From assembly GCA_017163975.1 (NCBI GenBank), contig JAFFSR010000301.1:1-64000 (forward strand): DNA of 64,000 nt, in the 5' to 3' direction. Every line of letters begins with the position of its first letter. Position 1 is the stretch's first letter. Below the pieces are notes generated by a model. The model saw only the letters and a program-made list of their open reading frames with translations, had not been told where the DNA came from and ran no database searches. Of the stretch, positions 23,956-35,090 are shown piece by piece. Both the position numbers and the translations under genes were made by a program. Source of the stretch: Anastatus disparis (taxonomy: Eukaryota > Arthropoda > Insecta > Hymenoptera > Eupelmidae).

Positions 23956-24646
23956 ACCACAAAAATAATTCACTGAATTTTTTAGTAGAAGATTTAAGGA
24001 ATATATCATATTACTGATATATCTTCATACTACTAATCAGAATTTTGAATTTCATCAAAATATTTTAAAAGTCGCCAAAACCGTGTTAAGCGCATTTATA
24101 CCATTACGTACATTAGAGCGAGCATTTTTTGGGAGATTAAAATTGTTTATTTTAGAATCTTGAGGGTTTATCGTGAAATGTCACAATGATAAGAAAGAGC
24201 AACTTTATAATGTATTTTTTAACTTTGCATTCATCGTGGGAATTTCTCAAAATGACGTAATTAGCCCTCGTACCAATTATTTTTTATAACACAAATAAGA
24301 TTATTATGATAACCACTAAAATAATTTATTAATTTTTAAAGGAGAAGATTTCTGGGATATAACATATTACCGTTAGATCTTAATACTATTAATTATAATT
24401 TTTAATTTCTCCGAAATCTTTTAAATTCGCCAAAACCGTGTTATGCGCAGATATACTATTTCCTAGATAAGAGCGACCACTTACTGGAAGATTAAAATTG
24501 CTTATTTTTGAATCTTGAGGGGTTATCGTAAAATATCATAATGATAAGAAAGAGCAACTTTATGATGTTTTTTTAACTTTACATTCATCGTGGGAATTCC
24601 TCGAAATTACGTAATTAGCACTCATACTAATCATGTTTTATAATAC
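20680..24646 (+). repeat. 357-bp satellite array, forward orientation, about 11 monomers
   Basis: The landmark ACCACAAAAATAATTCAC recurs near 21,005, 21,360, 21,750, 22,108, 22,510, 22,868, 23,225, 23,580, 23,955 and 24,312. Spacing is 355-358 bp except where (ATT)n expands a monomer (about 375-404 bp). Conserved blocks are TTACCGATATATCTTCATAC, ACCGTGTTATGCGCAGATAT and TGCTGGGAGATTAAAAT. It ends at a gypsy LTR. Confidence 0.95.
21704..21747. repeat. (ATT)n inside a satellite monomer
   Basis: ATT expansion at the monomer's AAATAAAATTATT position. Similar tracts lie at 22,452-22,507 and 23,923-23,952. The R1-type elements at 118-10825 are inserted in this kind of tract. Confidence 0.9.
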
Positions 24647-24943
24647 TGTAGTCTCCTACACCTCGTAGATGCTACGATGTTGCGAGAAGGAAAGGTAGTT
24701 GGATAAGTTTTTGAACAGAGAGAAACAACTCCTTTAATATTTTAAAATGTACTTTATTATTACCTGGAGATGCCAAGGCTACTTAACTTATAGGTGATCA
24801 AAAACGCTCTGACTCTTTTCGCATATATCATGAAACACATAGGTTACGTTTCATCGTTGCTTACTTGCGCGCCGCCAGTTGCGCACAGCGTTTACTCGCA
24901 CATTCACTCATACATATATATCACGTACGTCTGTGTACTCACA
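24647..24943 (-). repeat. LTR of the gypsy element (3' LTR on the minus strand)
   Basis: Read on the minus strand it starts TGTGAGTACACAGACG and ends GGAGACTACA, with TG/CA termini and about 297 bp. Directly upstream on that strand is a polypurine tract (TTTAGGGGGGAG, complement of 24,947-24,958). Left of it lies satellite. The partner LTR is missing because the element is cut at 30,931. Confidence 0.82.
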
Positions 24944-25030
24944 GTACTCCCCCCTAAATAACCATCTAGGGTTTTATACAACAAAAGGAAATATATTTTT
25001 CTTTTACATAAGCAGTGGGTGTTTTATTTT

Positions 25031-25275
25031 ACATGTGATCTTTTACATTCTTGTATATAATTACTTACGCAATTACTTCTATATTTATCTTTACATGTGA
25101 ACCCTTTTTCATTCTTGCACATAATTACTTACGGAATTACTTTTACATTTTTTTTACATGTGAACTCTTTTTCATTCTTGCACATAATTACTTACGCAAT
25201 TACTTTTCCATTTATTTTTACCTGTGAACTCTTTTACATTCTTGTACATAATTACTTACGCAATTACTTTCGCTC
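25031..25275. repeat. Four tandem 63-bp repeats near the gypsy 3' LTR
   Basis: Units start near 25,031, 25,094, 25,157 and 25,221, with the core ACATGTGAACTC...TTCTTGCACATAATTACTTACG. They lie between the extra ORF and the polypurine tract. Function unknown. Confidence 0.88.
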
Positions 25276-25579
25276 ATACGTACTTTTCACTTCTCTACAT
25301 CATTACATACTTAATTAAAGCTAATTTACACTTTATTACATGCATTTACATTTTATGCCTTCAAAGGCTTCTAAATACGATGCTAAAGAGTCCATTCTCG
25401 TTGTACATTCTTGCACCCTGTCTTGTGATTGCTCACGATAGTGCGGAATTTAGACTGATTTTACAGTTAAGAATGTCCAACCTGAATCGAGGTACATTTC
25501 TTAATATCGTTAACACAAAATTAACATTGAAACATCTGTTATTTTTATTATTCTTCCCATAATAATTGTTCATCTTGAT

Positions 25580-26608
25580 CTATTCTATGCTGGTGTTGTT
25601 AAAAGAATTCAAGGACTTTTGGATGCCCAAGTGGTATGACATCTCGACTGATCGTAACGATCGTTGTCTAGAGAAATTAAACCCTGAATCATTGGGTTCC
25701 AACCTCATTATATTTAACTGCTGCAAGGACTCCGATTTATTAATAATCTCCTGGACACTCTGCATCAAATACTTGTTATTTTCCAGGTTTATCTCTACTA
25801 AGGTGTGATTAACATGAACTATCGGATCATGAATGAATTCCAACTCTTTGCTTTCACTCTTCAAATACTTAAAATGGAAGACTTTGATCCTAGTGCCCTG
25901 GTTGTATACAGCTTCCAGGATCCTCCAGTACTGCATACCTTAGTCAGTGCTGTTTATATCCATTAAGTATAGCTCCTCCAGAGTTTTATTTTCTCTAAGA
26001 AATTCATAGAGGTCTTCTATGCACAACTCCCTGCAGCTGTCCAGGTTTATAACCCTTAAACTTAAAAATAACTTATTATCTAAGAATCTTAACCTAGTAT
26101 ATGCACTATTTACAAATGTGGCTTCTCTAAGCCCTTCCATGCGCATTTCCGCATCAAAAACGGTCATTATCTTGGATAATTTGAGGCTCCTGACTTTGCA
26201 GGTTTTGGATACCTCAGCTATTACCTCCTTCGTCATAACGCCGCCGGTTAAATCCATGTTATCGATGGATAACTTGTCCTTCCTTCCTTCTTTCTGGTAG
26301 CGTATAACCTTTCTAATGGTTGAAGCCTCTACCTCACATCTGCATCCGCCGGTCCATATATTGGCAAATTCAAATTGCCTTGCGTCGTCGAACAAACGTT
26401 CCAGCCCACCTGTTCCTTCATATCTTCTGTAACATAGCAGCAAGTCTGTTACTCCCAGCCTGTAACAAGGTTCTCGCAAACCATCCAACGCACACATCAA
26501 ATTCATCACATCCACAGGCTGTAGATGCTTCAGAATCTTGCTGATAATATTAGGGGCACGCAACGCCTCAACAGATGGAGGTATAACCTCGAGTTTTGGC
26601 TCATCCAC
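25580..26608 (-). pseudogene. F-box/LRR-like reading frame in the env position of the gypsy element
   Basis: About 345 codons in one frame, broken by a single TAA at 25940-25942. The N-terminal part reads like an F-box (RAPNIISKILKHL, QPVDVMNLMCALDG). The rest has leucine-rich repeats spaced by about 25-30 residues (KVRSLKLSKIM, LRVINLDSCREL, LEELYLMDI, LVEINLENN, LQQLNIMRL). F-box proteins are substrate receptors of SCF ubiquitin ligases. The frame has no ATG near the F-box start, and an in-frame TAA lies at about 26,615. It may therefore once have been fused to the upstream frame that overlaps it. The F-box call is by eye. Confidence 0.55.
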
Positions 26609-27132
26609 GATCGCTTATCCAGTTTCTTTGCAGAAGCTTTTTGGTCAGGTTTAATTTGTAGGTGAAATAAGCTTCTATTCTTTGTTTCTATCCACATTTT
26701 CCTCAACAGTGCGTCACATTGCATCCTTGTAGATGCAGCGAGAGTATGACATCTGATGTTGGCGCACGTTTTCCTGCCTGACAAGTGGATTCTCCCTATT
26801 TCAAAATCCTCCTGACCAAATGATCTCAAAATCTGATCTAACTTCCTCTTACCAGGATTCATTGGCATATTGTACAAGAACAAATCCAGCACAGGGTTAT
26901 CACCAATAAAGAGCGATGGTTTCTTGAACTCATGTTCTTGTGTGTTTTTCATCGCATTCCTCGCACCGGCACTGTTGGCAGCATTGATTTTACCCATACA
27001 CTGCTGCGTATACGGGTCAATGAATTCGTATAGGTAGATCTCTGCTAACCTGTACTCAGCCTTCTTCGTGAGATCATGCGTCTCATTGATTCTATGAAAT
27101 AGGCCTCTGGCCAATTCTTCTAAGAAAAACAT
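26530..27132 (-). CDS. Unrecognised 200-aa frame between pol and the F-box-like frame
   Basis: Starts at ATG 27130-27132 (MFFLEELARGLFHR), is rich in charged residues and has no transmembrane segment or zinc motif. I do not recognise it. A splice-acceptor-like TTCTTTTGTTATATATAG ends at about 27,197, shortly upstream on the minus strand. Env-type ORFs of insect gypsy elements are often expressed from a spliced RNA, so this could be the start of a spliced third ORF. Its 3' end overlaps the F-box-like frame by 79 nt in a different phase, so a single indel may have split one ORF. Confidence 0.45.
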   Translation of the reverse strand: MFFLEELARGLFHRINETHDLTKKAEYRLAEIYLYEFIDPYTQQCMGKINAANSAGARNAMKNTQEHEFKKPSLFIGDNPVLDLFLYNMPMNPGKRKLDQILRSFGQEDFEIGRIHLSGRKTCANIRCHTLAASTRMQCDALLRKMWIETKNRSLFHLQIKPDQKASAKKLDKRSWMSQNSRLYLHLLRRCVPLILSARF

Positions 27133-27329
27133 CTTGGCTCGGCTGACGGTACTCTTTAGCGATACAAATATCAGGGGAGAGCCCAATCAGCTTCACCTAT
27201 ATATAACAAAAGAACAAACATCATTAGTATAAATGCATTACAATATTGCCTAAAATTAATCACATTTTTCTTTGAAGTGAGACGCTGTTGTACAAAATCT
27301 AACTCTTTTTTACAATTATCTTTCCTATT

Positions 27330-30300
27330 TTACATTACACTATTTATTTTCCTGTGTCTCAAAATATTTGGTATAAATCTCTTTCTCTTTTTACTACTTT
27401 CGCTATTTTTATTGCTACCTACTGTTTCGTACTCTACTCTGTTATTGGTTCTTTCTACTTTTTTACCATTTGCTACGTTACCTGCCTCATTGCATGTATC
27501 CGTAATGTCTGTTTGCTCATCATTGAGCTCGTTAATGTTGCATTCTGGTATTTCCTGTGTTAGGTTACCCTCGCCCGATGTTTCATGCTCCTCACTTACG
27601 GGTGGAGCTTCGTTGTGAATCTGAGCTTCAGTCATTACTGCATTTTCTTCCTCTATTGTATTGTTATTTTTGCTCAGTTCTCTGTTGCTGTTATTCGTTT
27701 GGTTACCACTTTAAGATGTTACCTCGTTGTCTACCTCGCCATTTTGTGGCTCTACTTCATTTGCTAGAAAATAGGCCGGTTTCAACCTTTCTATGTTCAC
27801 GTTTACGTCTTTATCACCTTTTCTTATGACGTAATTACGGCCATTTTCATGTCTAGAGATGACCTTATATGGTCCTGAGTATGGTTGCACAAGAGGTAGT
27901 TTGACTGCTTTTATTTTTTCTAAAACATGAGTGCAATTCACTAAATCTTTAAACACGAATGTTTTTCCTGAATGATTATGCACCACAGGTACAGGTTTCA
28001 CTTGCCTCATGTACCCTCTAAATTTTGCTAAAAATAGATCTTGTTCTCTAGCATCCGTCTCTCTGAACTCGCACATATCACCTGATATAGTGAGCGTTGT
28101 TCCATAAAGAAATTCCGCTGGACTGGCTTTCGTATCTTTTCTTAAATGCGTTCTTAACCCTAATAAAACGGTTGAGAGGGTTCTGGTCCAATCTCGACCT
28201 TCCATATGGCACATTAGTGCTGCTTTAAGGTCACGGTGCCATCGCTCAACCATGCCGTTTGCGGCTGGGTGGTATGCCGTAGTACGTACTCTCTTACATC
28301 CTATCAGCTGTAACAGTTTATGAAACGTGCCGGACTCGAATTGTCTACCTTAATCTGTAGTAATGATGACCGGTGCACCAAAACGAGACACCCACGTGTC
28401 ATAAAAAGCACGTGCGACAGAAGGAGCCGATGCGTCGTATACGGGCACCGCCTCCGGCCACCTAGTATACCTATCTATCATAGTCATCAGATATCTGTAA
28501 CCTTCGCTAGGTGGCAACGGACCAACTAAGTCGACATGCACGTGGGCAAACCGTCCATCTGGCTCGCTAAACTTCATAGGTAAAAACTTGTTTTCCCTAG
28601 TTATTTTCGATCGTTGGCACTCCATGCATGCTTTGCACCAGGATGTTATCTGCCTGTTTATATTTGGCCATACGTACTGCTTCATTATCATCTTGCTAGT
28701 TGACCTAGCAGACGGATGTGCTTTGCTGTGAAAGAGTTCAAAGATGACTGCTCTCAGTGTCTCCGGTATATACGGTCTGAGAGAGTCTTGTGCTATTTCG
28801 CAATAACATGGCGTGTTTTCTATACCATATTGCAATTTTACCAGTTTTAATTGATGCTGCTGATTATTTACTATATTCTGCAGCTGTCGATCTTCCCTTT
28901 GTAGTCTAGCTATCTCATCTAGTAAGAACATTGTTGGGAATCGGAAGTCATCAACTCTCGATAGTGCATCAGCCACTACGTTATTTTCTCCTGGTAAATA
29001 GCAGATTTTCACGTTATATTCTGCAATATACGTCAGCTTTCTCGCTTGCAATGCTGTGCAGCTGTCCAAACTCTTATTCAACACATGTACCAATGGTTCA
29101 TGGTCCGTGCATACTTTAAATTCTCTACCTTCCAAGTAGTAACCAAAGTATTTGATAGCCTCGTAAATCGCCATCAATTCACGATCGTATGTGCTGTACT
29201 TCGATTGTGCGGTGGTGAATTTTTTTGAAAAGAAGGCCAACGGTTTCCACGTATTTCCTACTTTCTGTTGTAAAGCTGTGCCCATAGCGAAATTTGACGC
29301 ATCTGTAACTAACCTAATCTCCGCATTTTTAGCTGGAAACGCAAGATGCGCAATGTTTGCTAACTCTTCTTTAATTGTCTTGAATGCTTGTTCTGCCTCT
29401 TCGGTCCATTCCACGGGTCTTTTATCCTTTCTCTTAATATCCTTGATCATAGCTACTAGATGTCTTTGTACTTCTGCGGCTTTTGGTAAACTTTTCCTGT
29501 AAAAGTTTACCATTCCCAAGAATCGACGCATCTCATCTTTTGTCTGAGGCTTCTTAAAGGCTTGTATCGCTTCGACTTTAGATGGGTCTGGTTTGAACCC
29601 ATTTTTGTCGATTGGATGGCCTAAGAAGATAAGTTTGTCGACTCCAAACTGACATTTATCCATGTTCAATTTGAGGTGGAACTTCTCTAACCTCTCTTGG
29701 ATGATCTTAAGATGTTCTTGGTGCTGCTCGTCTGATGAAGATGCAACCAAGATATCATCAACGAATGCGAACACAAAGTCCAGGTCGCCCACGGCCTGGT
29801 TTATGTATCGTTGGAATGTCTGCGCAGCATTCCGAAATCCGAACGTCATCACTAGGAACTCATAAAGTCCGAACGGAGTCGTCACCGCTGTTTTTGGCAC
29901 ATCTTCTGGAAAGATAGGAATTTGCAAGAATGCCTTTTCCAAATCAAGTGCGGAAGAAATAGTTTTCTCTTCTAAATTGTACGCGAAATCCTGGAGATTG
30001 GGAATTGGGTACTTATCTGGCACCGTGACTGTGTTCAACTTTCTATAGTCGCCACAGATACTCCACTCGCCATTTTTCTTGGGGACCATATGGATAGGTG
30101 TAGCCCAAGGGCTCTTTGAAGGTTGGCAAATGCCTTCCTCACACCATCTCTTAAATTCCTGTTTCGCTGCCTGCAGCTTATCAGGTGCTAGTCTGCGCGG
30201 TTTCTGCGCTACCGGCGGTCCCACTGTGGTGATATGGTGGTACACATCTATCTTCCTTTTAATTTTTGGCTTTTCGAGCCCAAGTACAGATGGAAACTCT

Positions 30301-30740
30301 TTTATTATATGCGCGTACCTATTCCTCGGGTCTATTAACGACACCTGCACATACGTTACTTTTTTTGCAGTGCCTGCGACTGACTCACCCGTTTTCGCAT
30401 CCACCAGCTCCCGTCGGGTCAGATCTGGGAGCAAATGGTAGTGCTTGATGACGTCGCCACTTAGTATCGCGTATGGTACGTCTGCTACAATAAACGTCCA
30501 TTTGATCTTATCCTTAAACCCAAAGTCTACTTCCCTATATATTACGCCATATGTGTTTATTTGCGTATTATTAGCTGCGTATAATTTAACGGTCGTTGCT
30601 TTTTTTTACTATTTTTTCTTTTTGGAACTAACGATACTTCCGCACCCGTGTCCACCAAAAAGGTTTCGTCTATTAATTTATCTATGATGTGAAGGCGTAT
30701 TTCTTCCGTGTCCGACGAGGTTGCCCCCTCTACCCGCCGG
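27330..30740 (-). pseudogene. pol: gypsy pol: protease, RT, RNase H, integrase
   Basis: The protease active site FLVDTGAEVSLVP is at about 30,630-30,660. A T8 run at 30,600-30,607 (A8 on the coding strand) shifts the frame. RT has GDYRKLN, LDLEKAFLQIP and FVDDILVAS. RNase H has LVTDASN, YDRELMA and TDHEPLV. The integrase zinc region HSKAH...CKAC is intact, and the DDE residues lie in HVDLVG, IITTD and VERWHR. A TAA at 28350-28352 interrupts the integrase core directly after the second Asp. A second TAA at 27711-27713 is followed by a further open, acidic then basic stretch to 27,330. Otherwise the frame is continuous. Confidence 0.9.
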
Positions 30741-30931
30741 GTGGAAAGTTTAAATGTGCCCTATCTTTACTATTACTTCGCGTTCAGTTCCCTTCCTTCC
30801 TAACGCTATTACTTCTTGCTACTCTACGGTTGGGTGATTTAGATCTTTGATTTTCTCCATCGACCGAAGGTGCAATGTTCTCTTACTTCTTCTCGTAATT
30901 AATCCAATCACACGGCTTTGAACATCTAATT
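30741..30931 (-). pseudogene. gag: gypsy gag C-terminal remnant
   Basis: On the minus strand a piece reading RCSKPCDW resembles the end of the zinc region in CsRN1-type gag, followed by a basic Ser/Arg-rich stretch and stops. Everything upstream is missing at the junction with the Penelope-like element. Confidence 0.5.
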
Positions 30932-31445
30932 GGAAGTCCAGGTTAAGTAAGAATATAAATAAAAATTCTCAAGATGTTCTGAAGAGAAAAATTTTAATAT
31001 TTATTATTAATGTAACGTTTCGTAGTTCATTGACTACCTCTTCAGACTGAAAATAAATCAAATATACATTTGTAAGGTGGACTACATTGTTATGGATGTA
31101 GTATATATAATAAACTATATCAAACCTCTTAACAATAAGAATTTACAACAGCTTATGATAATACTAATAAGGTTAATAGTTTTAAATATTTACAATTGTT
31201 GGTAAATTTACAACAATGTCATGATTTTTTATACAATAAGTATGATGTCAAAATTGATATGTACTATTAACAATAAATGACTTAATATAAGATATACATA
31301 TGTCTAAAACAAGCAGAAGAAAAATTAAGGTATAAGTCGCAGCAACAGTGTCACAACACCACGACAATATATGAAAATTAAGGGTATACTCTACATAGAG
31401 TCCGTGTGTGAAACTTGGTACTTACGTACAGGTCTCAATTAATTT
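30932..31445 (-). repeat. Left inverted arm (pseudo-LTR) of the Penelope-like element
   Basis: Starts GGAAGTCCAGGTTAAGTAAG and contains the hammerhead-like motif on the minus strand. About 60 bases around CGCAGCAACAGTGTCACAAC occur again at 35,010-35,068 and inverted at 35,140-35,205. Confidence 0.9.
30999..31058 (-). ncRNA. Hammerhead-ribozyme-like motif, left arm
   Basis: On the minus strand: stem I ATTTATT/AATAAAT (7 bp), core CTGAAGAG, stem II GTAGT/ACTAC with loop CAATGA, then GAAAC and a minimal stem III (AC/GU, no loop) with candidate cleavage after GUU. Such tiny stem III forms in Penelope-like elements are thought to act as dimers. Cleavage is inferred. Confidence 0.7.
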
Positions 31446-31529
31446 CGGAATGGAGTGAACGAATTTTTATTAAACAATGAGAGAATGACAAAAAGGAAGG
31501 AATAAGCTAAATTTCATTGAAAAAACAAG

Positions 31530-33640
31530 TTAATGCAAGAGGGGATATATACTATTATAAGTGTAACTAAGTTGATGTGTATCTAGTTGTATATTAATAG
31601 AATTCGGGTTACTGTTAATATGTATTGCTTCCGAAATTCTGCGTTTTTTATAATTTTGTTCGATATCTAAGATTTTTATATTGTTCCAATCAAAAATATG
31701 TCCATTATTATTATGCATTTGAAGCGAGACTACAGAATTAGAGTTTTTATTTTTAATATGTTCATTTAGTCTGTATTTTAACTGTCTTTTAGTTTCTCCG
31801 GTGTATGAGTCATTGTAAGATGTGCAACTGAAAATGTACACAGCATGAGTAGAGTCTAATTTTTTGAGGGGGTCTTTCCCTAATGTTATTATATTGTTGA
31901 GATTATTATTGATTTTAAGAATAATAGAAATGTTGAATTTTTTAAAAAAATGTTTACATTTGTAAAAAAATTTTGAATTAATGAATGGTATAGACAATGT
32001 AGTGATGGAAGTGGGGATATTATTTTTTTGTAAATCGAGAGCTATATTTTGGTACTTAAGAAATTTTAATCTATTTTTTATATGTAAGTCGTAAAAGGAA
32101 ATAGGATAGCTATTAATATGAAGTAGGTCTCTCACGATCTGCAAATTTTCTCGATGGAATTGTGGACTAGATAGTTTGACGGCACGATCTACAAGATTAT
32201 AGGCCATGTTAATTTTTAAATTTTTTGGATGATTAGAATGGAAATTTAAGAAACGGCCGGAGTTAAAAGGTTTTCGGTACCAATTTTAGATAAGGGAATG
32301 ATTGCAGATTTTGAAATTAATGTCTAAAAAGTAAAGGCCTTGGTTTTTTTCTATTTCATGTGTGAAATTAAGTCTGTCATTATAGCTGTTAAAAATCTCT
32401 AATAATGTTTGAAAAGAGGAATTATGTGTGCATAAAAAAGTGTTATCAACATATCTAAAGTAGAAAACACAGTCAATATTATGTTGAATTTTCAATATAT
32501 TCAAACAAGATTCTTCCAGGTCAGCCATAACAATATCTGCGAACAAGGGTGAAATTGGTGAGCCCATAGGAGTACCAAATACTTGTTTGTAGTATTTTTC
32601 ATTAAAAGAGAAGAAAGTATTGTTAAACAAAAGTCTAGTGATGTCTACAACATATTTCAAAGGAATTTTACGACGCGTTCTTATAATCTGGATTCTCTTT
32701 TCTAGGCTTTTTATTACTAAATCACACGAAACATTGGTGTATAATGATGTAACATCTAACGAGCATAATTTATACTCATCAGGAACATCAATATTTTTAA
32801 TTTTTTCTATTAATTCAAAACTATTTCTAATAGTAGATTTTGGAAGGTCAATCGCTTTTTTGAGTTCATTGTATAAAAGTTTAGAAATAAAATGTATTGG
32901 AGAATTAACAGTGGAAATTATGGGACGCATTCGAATATCAGGTTTGTGAATTTTTGGCAGACAATAGCATCTTGGAAGGTTATACTCAGTACATGTTAAT
33001 TCATTTTTGTGGAAGACTCTATGTAGAAATTCATTTTTATTGAGATCTTTCAGTATATTAGAAACCACTTTTTGCATTTTATTTAATGGGTATTTGTTAA
33101 CTTTAATGTATGTACTTTCATCAGGCAATATTGTTTCAACTTTTTCGAATTAAACGTTTTTATACATACAAACCGTTGTGTTACTTTTATCTGAATTCAA
33201 AAAAATGACATCCGAGTTTGCTTTACAATATTCTACAGTTTTTTGGAATTATGAGTAAAAATTCTTTCCTGATATGAGCGATGGGTGTTCATATGTAAGG
33301 AACTTTTTAGCAAATCTACTACTGAGTGTCCGATTCTATCTTTAGTAATATTTAACATTTCTGTATGATCAAGATTATATTCAACATTTTTAATGATATT
33401 AATTATATCTTTCTTATCAATTTTTGATTTAAATTTATTAAATTTTTCTCTGAGTTTAACAATACCAATTATATTTTGAGGGATTACTTTATTTGTAAGA
33501 TTAACAAAATTTGTACCAAAATTATTGTTATCAACAATATTGACCTCTCTATCAGTTATATTTGACGGATTATTATTATTAAGTTGATAAGGAACCTGAT
33601 CTGTGTTATTTAAATTGAAAGTATAATTAGACTTGTTTTA
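31530..33640 (-). pseudogene. Penelope-type reverse transcriptase with GIY-YIG endonuclease, broken
   Basis: The RT part (33,128-32,286) has CLPKIHKPDIRMRPI, SLDVTSLYTNV (motif A), GTPMGSPISPLFADI (motif B) and RYVDN (motif C). The second catalytic Asp of the usual YVDD is Asn here (AAC at 32,442-32,444). A TAA at 32286-32288 separates it from WYRKPFNSG and the GIY-YIG domain: VYIFSC, SYTGETKRQLKYRLNEH and a downstream Glu. Upstream are another TAA (33,150-33,152), a frameshift near 33,235 and an N-terminal region to about 33,640. The enzyme is dead through a missing catalytic residue and stops. Confidence 0.88.
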
Positions 33641-33760
33641 AAATATTGTTAAACTTATTAATAAACTTTTTGTTAGTCTTTGCTACTAAACATGTTTTAT
33701 AACATTCTACAAGATCACAAGAATGTTTTAACTGTTCATGATTCAATATGTGTGTTTGTA

Positions 33761-34762
33761 CACTGAGAAAAAAATTTCATCAGATCAACTGAAATGTTAT
33801 TGATTCAACAGATCTGCTGTTGATCTGACAGAATTCTTTTGATTTAACAGAATTTGTGCAGTTGAAATAGCCCGAATACGATCGTGCTGTCAATTTAACA
33901 GCACGGCTGTTGATATAATTGAATAACAGTTAACATAAAAAACATAAGTCAAAATAAAAGTATGACTTACATTTCAACAAAATTTCATAAATTGAACCAA
34001 TAATATGCACATGCTTAAATTAACTGATGAATTATTTCAATACAAATGTTTCAATTCAATTATATCAACAGCCCTACTGTTGATATAATTGAATAACCAG
34101 TTAACATAAAAAACATAAGTCAAAATAAAATATTTATCATTTATGTCGTTAATAAATTTATTTTATAAAGATTTTTATGTTATTCAATAAGTATTTTTGA
34201 ATCTCCCGCTTTTCAAAACAGTTACGTTTCGATAGTACAATAATAAATGGCGTATTTCTTGTAACCCGCAAGTGGTGAGATTGCACGTCAGTTAGTATAT
34301 AAGAACGAACGAATTTATCCGCTGTATATATAAATGCGATGCGATGCGATGCATATCGATTATTAGCGAGCGATGTTAGATTTTATTTGTAAATATCATA
34401 GTGTAGTGTGAAGATATATTTAAGAAAATGTTAAAAAAATTTCACTTAAGAATTTGTATAATAATCATTGTTTATAGTATCAATTATGTGTTAATTAATA
34501 TCTATAAATTGGAACACTGTGAGCTGTGAGTTTTAACTAAATAAAAAAGTTTTTATCATCTTTAAAACTTATTTGTTTGACACAATAAAAAGTAACAGCT
34601 ATTTTGACTTACTTTGCTGTTAAATTAAAGTTAATTTTAAATTGAATCAATATTACGATATCCATCAGATTAACAGAACTCGTCTATTAAATGAATAGAA
34701 TATTTCATCGTGGTATATTAACAGAAGGATTCAGCTGATACAATCATATTTTTTTCTTAGTG
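33761..34762. mobile_element. 1.0-kb MITE with TA target duplication
   Basis: Inverted tips CACTGAGAAAAAAATTTC and its diverged complement, flanked by TA (33,759-33,760 and 34,763-34,764), as in Tc1/mariner-type MITEs. It has internal duplications: CTGTTGATATAATTGAATAA with about 40 following bases occurs near 33,910 and 34,077, and GCGAT is repeated near 34,336. No transposase. Confidence 0.82.
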
Positions 34763-35090
34763 TAGACTTATTAATTGTTTTTTTATATCAGTTTGTAGAA
34801 AATATATGTATGCATGTATGTCTTTGATTTCGAATGTACGAAGTTTATATTTTAACTTACAAATATAAGATCTAAATTAAGAATAATAACTATTGCTATA
34901 TATATGTAAATTGTTAAGATTCTTGCATCTACAACTAATATGTTTAGGAAAAACACCATGGAACTTGCATCTCATAAGAAATCTTCTCCTGCCAATGCTT
35001 AAACATAATTCGCAGCGACAGTGTCACAACAGTAAGACAATAAATAAAAATTAAGGGTATACTCTACATTATAAATTACAAGTAATATTA

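Larger units (their letters stand above)
24647..30931 (-). mobile_element. CsRN1-type gypsy LTR retrotransposon, 5'-truncated, with extra 3' ORFs
   Basis: Minus-strand order: gag remnant, protease, RT, RNase H, integrase, then an extra reading-frame block, four 63-bp repeats, polypurine tract and LTR. RT wording (GDYRKLN, PFGLYEFLVMTFG, FVDDILVAS) and the gag end CSKPCDW fit the CsRN1 lineage. The 5' LTR and most of gag are replaced by the Penelope-like element that begins at 30,932. Confidence 0.87.

Noticed and set aside
24879..25562. Plus-strand Phe/Ile/Tyr-rich frames near the gypsy LTR
   Set aside because: They arise from the 63-bp tandem repeats and the AT-rich 3' region.
30600..30607. 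Programmed frameshift at the A8 run (coding strand) of gypsy pol
   Set aside because: It lies inside the protease domain, directly after the active site, where a programmed shift would be pointless. A homopolymer indel is likelier.
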